Below are positions 1 to 4,438 of a stretch of DNA of 6,577 nucleotides, piece by piece; positions within the stretch are counted from its first letter, which is position 1, and every line of letters starts with the position of its first letter. Both the position numbers and the translations under genes were made by a program. This stretch comes from Bacteroidota bacterium (GTDB lineage: Bacteria > Bacteroidota > Bacteroidia > Chitinophagales > Chitinophagaceae), in contig JAEZRB010000146.1 of the NCBI GenBank assembly GCA_023412975.1, positions 1 through 6,577 on the forward strand. The letters are read 5' to 3'. The notes under the pieces were generated by a model, which had not been told where the DNA came from, searched no databases, and saw only the letters and a program-made list of their open reading frames with translations.

Positions 1-201
1 GATCTGCAGGGTAGATAAAGGTTGAGGGTGACTGCCACGGAGTATGCGCAGGATATTAAATTGCTGTGGTGTGATATCCTCGGTCGCGAACAGTTCTTTG
101 ATCCGCTCCATCACCCAACCATAGGTGTACATCAGGTTGAGACCGGCTTTCTGGTGCACATTCCTGAATTTGCTTTGGTGTATGTCCTGGTCAATACCCA
201 T
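1..201 (-). CDS. MarR-family transcriptional regulator, N-terminal part (runs off left edge)
   Basis: An open frame begins at the ATG at 201-199 and stays open to base 1, giving 67 residues with no stop. The protein starts MGIDQDIHQSKF and continues through a helical stretch (about residues 15-40) into ITPQQFNILRILRGSHPQPL (residues 43-62). This is the dimerisation helix followed by the start of the winged helix-turn-helix of MarR regulators; the 'T..QF..L..L' pattern is characteristic. MarR proteins are usually about 140-150 residues, so more than half, including the recognition helix and wing, is missing. The family consists of dimeric DNA-binding proteins, mostly repressors that release DNA on binding small ligands or on oxidation; the ligand here cannot be inferred. 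It lies on the same strand as the DinB-like gene, 98 bases downstream of its stop, and could be co-transcribed or use its own promoter. A palindrome upstream (281-298) is a possible own operator. Confidence 0.85.
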   Translation of the reverse strand, partial: MGIDQDIHQSKFRNVHQKAGLNLMYTYGWVMERIKELFATEDITPQQFNILRILRGSHPQPLSTLQI

Positions 202-275
202 AGAATAGATTTAAAAATATAAAGATTTATGCTAACACTTCTTATTGTCCTATCTGAAACAATTTTCTTAAGTTA

Positions 276-283
276 CAAAGTTA
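276..283 (-). promoter_or_regulatory. Possible -7 promoter element for the MarR gene
   Basis: Read on the minus strand the sequence is TAACTTTG, an exact match to the Bacteroidota -7 consensus TAnnTTTG. It lies about 75 bases upstream of the MarR start codon. No clear -33 TTG/TTTG element is seen at the usual distance, so the assignment is weak. Confidence 0.3.
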
Positions 284-298
284 ATGTTTAAACATCAA
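281..298. promoter_or_regulatory. Palindrome upstream of the MarR gene, candidate operator
   Basis: The core ATGTTTAAACAT (284-295) is a perfect 12-bp palindrome. Two further base pairs on each side also match beyond one mismatched position, so 16 of 18 bases are symmetric. It lies directly upstream of the candidate -7 box, where a bound dimer would block RNA polymerase. MarR proteins bind palindromes of about this size, often in their own promoters. That this is the operator is inference; AT-rich DNA produces short palindromes by chance. Confidence 0.35.
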
Positions 299-299
299 T

Positions 300-818
300 T
301 TAATCGTTTTTCTTTCTCAGCTCGCCACTGAGCTTGAAGATGGTAAAAAGATGGTGTGCCTCATGCAAAAGGAAAAAATTAAGCCATAGTGTAAGATTCA
401 TTTTTCCATAACGAGGATGGGTGGCCGTTTTCAAAAAATCCTCGTCCTTAAATGATAGAATTCCTGAAGCCAGTTCTTTCCGGGTGCTTAGCAGGTCCTG
501 GATCACTTCGCGGCTGGAACGACCGAGGTTATCATGAAATAACGGATCCGTCTCCGCGGTATATACCGGGAATACGGGATTGTCTTCCGATAATAGTCTT
601 TTCACACGATCAATAAAAGTGTGCTGGTATGTCTGCAGGTGAACGATATTTTCAAAGATCGACCACTTACCGGGAATGATTTGCAACCGGATCTCTTCAT
701 CCGATAAACCTTCGATAATATCAAGCAGGGATTTATGCTGGTATTCCAGCCGGGTAGTGACGGATGATGGAATTGGCATATAATCGGGTTTAATGATTGC
801 TGATCCGGTCTCAGGCAT
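300..818 (-). CDS. DinB-like (DinB_2 superfamily) putative metal-binding protein
   Basis: A 172-residue protein with the four-helix-bundle pattern of the DinB/YfiT superfamily. The spaced histidines expected for the divalent-metal site are visible: His60 in the WSIFENIVHLQTYQHTFIDR stretch, and His152 and His156 in the LHEAHH motif of the last long helix. The length fits the family (about 150-180). Members include thiol-dependent S-transferases (bacillithiol, mycothiol) and many proteins of unknown role; the substrate here cannot be told. The ATG at 818-816 is chosen because it overlaps the stop of the upstream radical SAM gene (ATGCCTGA, 8-bp overlap), an arrangement typical of coupled translation. 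A GTG at 854-852 would add 12 residues and lengthen the overlap to 44 bp without added family similarity. No signal peptide or membrane segment is visible, so it is probably cytoplasmic. No terminator hairpin is apparent after its stop. Confidence 0.82.
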   Translation of the reverse strand: MPETGSAIIKPDYMPIPSSVTTRLEYQHKSLLDIIEGLSDEEIRLQIIPGKWSIFENIVHLQTYQHTFIDRVKRLLSEDNPVFPVYTAETDPLFHDNLGRSSREVIQDLLSTRKELASGILSFKDEDFLKTATHPRYGKMNLTLWLNFFLLHEAHHLFTIFKLSGELRKKND

Positions 819-1842
819 CGTTCCAGACCCGTGTACCTTCAGAACAATTCGCACAGATATCTATGTTCTTCCTCCCCTTCAATATCTGTGTTCTGAACCG
901 GGTATACTCACCATTTTTCCAAATCTCTTTAAACGATTTTTCCCGCAGGTTGCCCATCCTGTGTTGCGCATCCTTGTCAAAGCAGCAGGGCGCCACAATC
1001 CCATCCCAGGTTATCACAGGATCGTGCCAAAGTCGCCAGCAATGGTTGGATAATTTTCCTTTGAAAACAGTTCCATTCTCGGTTTTGCGGTAGCGACTGT
1101 ATTTATCGATCGTGGGAATAAGATTATTGGGATCGTTCTCATAGTCGTAGACCTGCGCGGTCTTAAACCATACATCATCCACACCGATCTCTTTAGCCAG
1201 CTTTTTAACTTCTTCCACCTGGTGTTCGTTGTGTTTGACAACGAGGAACTGGAAAACAACAAAAGGCGTTTTACTTTTCAGTTCCTTTTTCCATTTCACA
1301 ATATTCTTTGCACCCTCGATCACTTTATCAAGCCTTCCCCCAACACGGTATTGCTGGTATGTCTCCTGCGTGGTACCGTCAATGGAAATGATCAGTCGGT
1401 CGAGACCACTCTCGATAGTTCGCTTTGAATTGGCATCATTGAGATAATGTGCATTGGTGGAAGTAGCTGTGTAAATCCTCTTCGAAGATGCGTATGACAC
1501 CATATCCAGGAAAGATGGATTGAGATAGGGTTCTCCCTGGAAATAAAATACCAGGTAAAGAAGTTCCTTATGAAGCTGATCGATCGTTTCCTTAAAAAAA
1601 TCTTTTTGAAGCATGCCGGTCGGCCTTGTAAAAGCACGGAGACCACTTGGACATTCGGGGCAACGAAGGTTGCAGGAAGTGGTGGGTTCCATGGAAATGG
1701 AAATAGGATAGCCCCACTGCAGCGGTTTACCGGTCCATTTGCTAAGGTAAAAGCTGCTAAGCACTTTCACTCCATTCCATGCTCTTCGAAAGCTTAACCT
1801 GGATAGCAGGTTGAATGTATCGTGACGATTGAATCGTGGCAT
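811..1842 (-). CDS. Radical SAM/SPASM domain protein
   Basis: A 343-residue protein. The radical SAM core carries the CxxxCxxC iron-sulfur motif at Cys57, Cys61 and Cys64 (context TTSCNLRCPECPSG), which binds the [4Fe-4S] cluster that cleaves S-adenosylmethionine. It is followed by a GEP motif (103-105, contacts the SAM amino group) and an SIDG strand (153-156). The C-terminal part has a SPASM-like pattern: Cys268 in HCWRLW, then DG..APCCFD (Cys286, Cys287), MGNL, an EIW helix and CANC (Cys330, Cys333), enough for one auxiliary cluster. SPASM proteins include peptide maturases and other oxidative enzymes; no precursor peptide is seen here, so the substrate is unknown. The ATG at 1842-1840 is preferred; a TTG three codons upstream is possible. 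The roughly 50 residues before the cysteine motif look like part of the family fold, so a later start is unlikely. It is probably co-translated with the DinB-like gene that follows. Confidence 0.9.
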   Translation of the reverse strand: MPRFNRHDTFNLLSRLSFRRAWNGVKVLSSFYLSKWTGKPLQWGYPISISMEPTTSCNLRCPECPSGLRAFTRPTGMLQKDFFKETIDQLHKELLYLVFYFQGEPYLNPSFLDMVSYASSKRIYTATSTNAHYLNDANSKRTIESGLDRLIISIDGTTQETYQQYRVGGRLDKVIEGAKNIVKWKKELKSKTPFVVFQFLVVKHNEHQVEEVKKLAKEIGVDDVWFKTAQVYDYENDPNNLIPTIDKYSRYRKTENGTVFKGKLSNHCWRLWHDPVITWDGIVAPCCFDKDAQHRMGNLREKSFKEIWKNGEYTRFRTQILKGRKNIDICANCSEGTRVWNDA

Positions 1843-1848
1843 GATTGG

Positions 1849-1856
1849 CAAAGGTA
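1849..1856 (-). promoter_or_regulatory. Possible -7 promoter element for the radical SAM gene
   Basis: The minus strand reads TACCTTTG, matching TAnnTTTG, with only 6 bases between it and the ATG at 1842. If used, the transcript would be nearly leaderless. No TTG/TTTG is seen at the -33 distance, so this may be chance. Confidence 0.25.
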
Positions 1857-1859
1857 GGC

Positions 1860-1895
1860 TAAAACAAGAAGCCCGACATGCTTGAGCCGGGCCTT
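1860..1895 (-). terminator. Intrinsic terminator after the L,D-transpeptidase gene
   Basis: On the minus strand a GC-rich stem (GCCCG at 1892-1888 pairing with CGGGC at 1875-1871) has A/T pairs flanking it. A T-rich tail, TTCTTGTTTT, follows at 1870-1861. It begins about 30 bases after the transpeptidase stop codon and should insulate that gene from the radical SAM gene downstream. Confidence 0.65.
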
Positions 1896-1924
1896 TGCTA
1901 TCATCCTTCCTTGTCTGTGTCCAA

Positions 1925-2653
1925 TCAGCCGTTTAATATTTTGGAGCCGGTGAGATATGATTTTGATGGGTAATAAATAAAAAGGCAGGAGCCGTCTTTA
2001 ATGGTGTTGATGATATCCCTGCTTTCTTCCCTGGGAACAGCAGGACATCCATAGCTGCGACCCATAAAACTATTTCGTTCCAGCCATTTGTCGCCAATAT
2101 AATCTGCGCCATGTATTACAATCGCCCGCGGACCCGCCTTATCATTATATCCTGCCTCAAGTCCTTTTACGCGCAGCGATAAACCATGTTCGCCATGATA
2201 GGTGTGCATCGTTTTATAAAAACCAAGACTGCTTTGATTAGAACGGGGCCTGTTGGAAAACCGGGTCGCATACTCACCACCCGACATTCGTCCGTGCGCT
2301 ACATAAGTGTTCACCACCACTTCATTGCATGCCATATCGAGCACATAAAGTCTTTTATTTTTCGAAGACTGACCGAAGTCGCAAATAGTGAGGTATTGTT
2401 GCCGGCTGATGATCTTCTTTTTCACCAGGGTTATATAACCCTTGTAAGCGTATGAGAATGCCCGCTTAGACAAGCCCCATTGTTCAAGGTTCATCATGTC
2501 GTAAAGCGAACTAATCTCGGTTTCAAGGCTATGCGTAACAGGAGCAGGCTCCTTTGTAGTGAGGGAGGAAGCGGTCGTTGGCGGTGGACTCCAGGAAAGC
2601 AGGGGCCATGCCAATAGAAGGCAATAAGCGCTTATTATCGCAAAGTTTTTCAA
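1925..2653 (-). CDS. Secreted murein L,D-transpeptidase-like protein (YkuD_2 type)
   Basis: A 242-residue protein from a TTG start at 2653-2651. The N-terminus, MKNFAIISAYCLLLAWPLLS, is a clear signal peptide: a lysine followed by a hydrophobic run. A Pro/Thr/Ser-rich linker (to about residue 40) comes next. The catalytic domain shows AHGRMSGGEYATRFSN (119-134), SSLGFYKT, GEHGLSLR, the histidine motif IVIHGADY (His181) and the nucleophile motif GRSYGCPAVP (Ser200, Gly202, Cys203). His and Cys in this order, with SxGCP, define the YkuD cysteine transpeptidase fold. Characterised YkuD enzymes make 3-3 cross-links in peptidoglycan or attach proteins to it; acting in the periplasm on murein is inferred from the family. 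The frame is open further upstream to a TTG at 2779, but that extension would read through the terminator hairpin of the MATE gene and place the signal peptide internally, so it is rejected. No ATG exists before the catalytic region. It is a single-gene unit with its own promoter and terminator. Confidence 0.85.
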   Translation of the reverse strand: MKNFAIISAYCLLLAWPLLSWSPPPTTASSLTTKEPAPVTHSLETEISSLYDMMNLEQWGLSKRAFSYAYKGYITLVKKKIISRQQYLTICDFGQSSKNKRLYVLDMACNEVVVNTYVAHGRMSGGEYATRFSNRPRSNQSSLGFYKTMHTYHGEHGLSLRVKGLEAGYNDKAGPRAIVIHGADYIGDKWLERNSFMGRSYGCPAVPREESRDIINTIKDGSCLFIYYPSKSYLTGSKILNG

Positions 2654-2669
2654 GCAGGTACGGATTTCG

Positions 2670-2686
2670 AATAGCAAAACGCTATT
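2670..2686 (-). other. Small inverted repeat in the L,D-transpeptidase leader
   Basis: AATAGC (2670-2675) and GCTATT (2681-2686) form a perfect 6-bp inverted repeat around a 5-base loop. It lies between the candidate -7 box and the TTG start, so it would fold near the 5' end of the transcript or could be a small operator. The stem is short and AT-rich; no function is assigned. Confidence 0.3.
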
Positions 2687-2691
2687 AGACT

Positions 2692-2699
2692 CAAAAATA
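2692..2699 (-). promoter_or_regulatory. Likely -7 promoter element for the L,D-transpeptidase gene
   Basis: The minus strand reads TATTTTTG, an exact TAnnTTTG match. It lies just after the MATE terminator and about 38 bases before the TTG start. A TTG within the terminator stem lies about 24 bases further upstream, slightly longer than the usual spacing for a -33 element. The position between an upstream terminator and a gene start supports it. Confidence 0.45.
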
Positions 2700-2710
2700 G
2701 TATCGGCAAT

Positions 2711-2750
2711 TAATAAATAAAAGCAACAGGGTAATGTTTCACCCTGTTGC
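2711..2750 (-). terminator. Strong intrinsic terminator after the MATE gene
   Basis: GCAACAGGGT (2723-2732) and ACCCTGTTGC (2741-2750) are perfect 10-bp inverted repeats around an 8-base loop. On the minus strand the stem is followed directly by TTTTATTTATT (2722-2712). It begins about 57 bases after the MATE stop and lacks a comparable T tail on the plus strand, so it serves the minus strand. Confidence 0.9.
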
Positions 2751-2807
2751 CGGGAATATTTACGAAGCAGATTGATCAAACACAGGGAAAAATTACTCTT
2801 GCATTAA

Positions 2808-4229
2808 TCACACTTTTACCTTCTTCCAGCTTCCCCTCTTAAATAATATAAATGCGGCGATGGCAATAGCCGTTTCCGCTGCGGGTATGGCAATAAATGC
2901 ACCCGTCGCACCCATGTTCATGGTCTTGGACAACAGCAGCGCCAGGGGTATTTGAAATGCCCAGAACCCGATGGCATTGATCACCGTCGGTGTTTTGGTA
3001 TCACCCGCACCATTGAAAGCATTTGCCATCACCATACCCACTCCATAGAACACATACCCCGAGCTGATGATCAACATGGCCTCAATCGCGATCTTACGGG
3101 TATCTTCCTTTTCTGCGAAAAAACCAATGATATATGGAGCGGTCGTAAAAAACAGGATGGTGACAATGGCCATGAATATGGCATTGTACTTAGCGGTTTT
3201 CATGACACTTTGCTCCGCACGCTGGGGCTGCAGTGCGCCAAGGTTTTGTCCTACCAGTGTAGCAGCGGCATTACTCAAACCCCAGGCTGGCAATAAAAAG
3301 AACATCACTACTCTGATCGCCGTGATATAACCCGCCGATGCTGCTTCACCAGATTGCGCAACGATAGCGGTCAAGACGATCCAGCTTCCTGATGCTACGA
3401 GGAACTGGAAGGTACCTGGTGCAGCGATACTAATGACCTGTTTGATCAGCTGCCATTCCGGTTTGAAATAAGCAAGCGTCATTTTAATTACACTCTTACC
3501 ATTGAATAAATGATATAGCTGGTAGAGTACACCGATCCCCCGGCCGATAGTGGTGGCTATTGCCGCACCGGTAAGTCCGAAGGCGGGAACGGGTCCCCAG
3601 CCACGGATCAGTAGTGGACACAATATGATATTGGCCACATTGGCGATGCAAAGACTTTTCATGGCCATGCTGGCATCACCAGCACCACGGAAAATACCGT
3701 TGATCAGGAAGAGCAGCATGATCACTATACTACCGCCCGTGAGTATGCGGGTATAGGTGATACCGTACGCTGCAGTTTCTTCCGAGGCGCCCATGAGCAG
3801 GAGTATATCTTTCGCAAAAACAAAACCTGCTATACTCAATATAATCGTAATGATGACTGATAAAGTAGTTGTTTGCGCTCCCGCTTTCGCGGCTGCCACA
3901 TTATTTTTTTCACCGATACGCCTGGCCACCAGTGCGGTGGCGGCCATACTGATACCGATGGCGATTGAATAAATAATGGTGATCACCGATTCGGTAAGAC
4001 CTACTACCTGCTGTGCCTTATCGCTTTCGGGAAGATGACCGACAAAATACAGGTCTACCAGTGCAAACACACTTTCCATGCACATCTCAAGGATCATGGG
4101 TATAGCCAGCATCATCACGGCTTTGCGGATGCTGCCCTGGGTATAATCCATTTCTTCACCCCGGATGGATTGCTTTATAAGCGCCAGAATACCCGACACC
4201 TTATTGGTTGTGCTAATTGTACGCGACAT
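2808..4229 (-). CDS. MATE-family multidrug/cation antiporter
   Basis: A 473-residue integral membrane protein with about 12 hydrophobic segments, the normal size for MATE exporters (about 450-500). The two-fold repeat of the family is visible: ATALVARRIGEKN (98-110) in the first half corresponds to AATLVGQNLGALQ (321-333) in the second, and NGIFRGAGDASMAMKS (177-192) corresponds to ANAFNGAGDTKTPT (402-415). The N-terminal QGSIRKAVMMLAIPMILEM (31-49) leads into helix 1. Family members expel cationic drugs or metabolites using Na+ or H+ gradients; the substrate and coupling ion are not deducible here. The ATG at 4229 is chosen because the basic/amphipathic stretch ILALIKQSIRGEE (14-26) before helix 1 appears to belong to this subfamily. 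An ATG at residue 27 is possible, and a TTG at 4265 would place the start inside the palindrome. The gene is monocistronic: a terminator follows, and the kinase gene diverges upstream. A perfect 18-bp palindrome 31 bases upstream may control it. Confidence 0.93.
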   Translation of the reverse strand: MSRTISTTNKVSGILALIKQSIRGEEMDYTQGSIRKAVMMLAIPMILEMCMESVFALVDLYFVGHLPESDKAQQVVGLTESVITIIYSIAIGISMAATALVARRIGEKNNVAAAKAGAQTTTLSVIITIILSIAGFVFAKDILLLMGASEETAAYGITYTRILTGGSIVIMLLFLINGIFRGAGDASMAMKSLCIANVANIILCPLLIRGWGPVPAFGLTGAAIATTIGRGIGVLYQLYHLFNGKSVIKMTLAYFKPEWQLIKQVISIAAPGTFQFLVASGSWIVLTAIVAQSGEAASAGYITAIRVVMFFLLPAWGLSNAAATLVGQNLGALQPQRAEQSVMKTAKYNAIFMAIVTILFFTTAPYIIGFFAEKEDTRKIAIEAMLIISSGYVFYGVGMVMANAFNGAGDTKTPTVINAIGFWAFQIPLALLLSKTMNMGATGAFIAIPAAETAIAIAAFILFKRGSWKKVKV

Positions 4230-4259
4230 GAGTTGATTGATTGTGAAAATGATTGAATG

Positions 4260-4277
4260 CAGCAATAATTATTGCTG
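4260..4277. promoter_or_regulatory. Perfect 18-bp palindrome upstream of the MATE gene
   Basis: CAGCAATAATTATTGCTG is identical on both strands over 18 bases with no spacer. It lies 31 bases before the MATE start and about 160 bases before the divergent kinase start. The size and perfect symmetry fit the binding site of a dimeric repressor of the TetR or MarR kind, regulators that often control exporters. It could alternatively fold in the 5' leader of the MATE transcript. The cognate protein is not identifiable; the MarR gene at the left edge is only one possibility, and its own upstream palindrome has a different sequence. Confidence 0.55.
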
Positions 4278-4360
4278 TTGTAAATTGACCGAGGATGGTG
4301 GGTCCTGAAATTTAGAGGCGAACCCTTGTCATTTTCATATTCGAATGCTTAAGAGGAGGG

Positions 4361-4368
4361 CAAATATA
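4361..4368 (-). promoter_or_regulatory. Possible -7 promoter element for the MATE gene
   Basis: The minus strand reads TATATTTG, matching TAnnTTTG. It would give a leader of about 125 bases that contains the 18-bp palindrome. No good -33 element is visible, so a promoter closer to the gene remains possible. Confidence 0.3.
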
Positions 4369-4411
4369 GGAAAATATTATCCCGTCCATCTGCCGCTCAT
4401 AAATATTTACG

Positions 4412-4419
4412 TTTATTTG
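4412..4419 (+). promoter_or_regulatory. Possible -7 promoter element for the histidine kinase gene
   Basis: TTTATTTG matches TAnnTTTG at all fixed positions but one. It lies 19 bases before the kinase ATG, giving a short A-rich leader without a Shine-Dalgarno sequence. No -33 element is evident. Confidence 0.25.
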
Positions 4420-4438
4420 TCCCGAAAAAAAGAAAATT

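Noticed and set aside
22..222. Plus-strand open frame of 66 codons at the left edge
   Set aside because: It is antisense to the MarR reading frame, which has clear family similarity; the plus-strand translation resembles nothing.
852..854. GTG as an earlier start for the DinB-like gene
   Set aside because: It adds 12 residues read from the radical SAM C-terminal codons in another frame; the ATG at 818 gives the usual short overlap and the normal family length.
2952..3972. Plus-strand open frames of 68-114 codons opposite the MATE gene
   Set aside because: They are antisense to a conserved full-length transporter and look like mirrored codon bias, with no recognisable domain or start signal.
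4351..4360. AAGAGGAGGG, resembling a strong Shine-Dalgarno sequence
   Set aside because: No start codon lies at a suitable distance downstream on the plus strand; the kinase ATG is about 80 bases away. Shine-Dalgarno sequences are rarely used in Bacteroidota.
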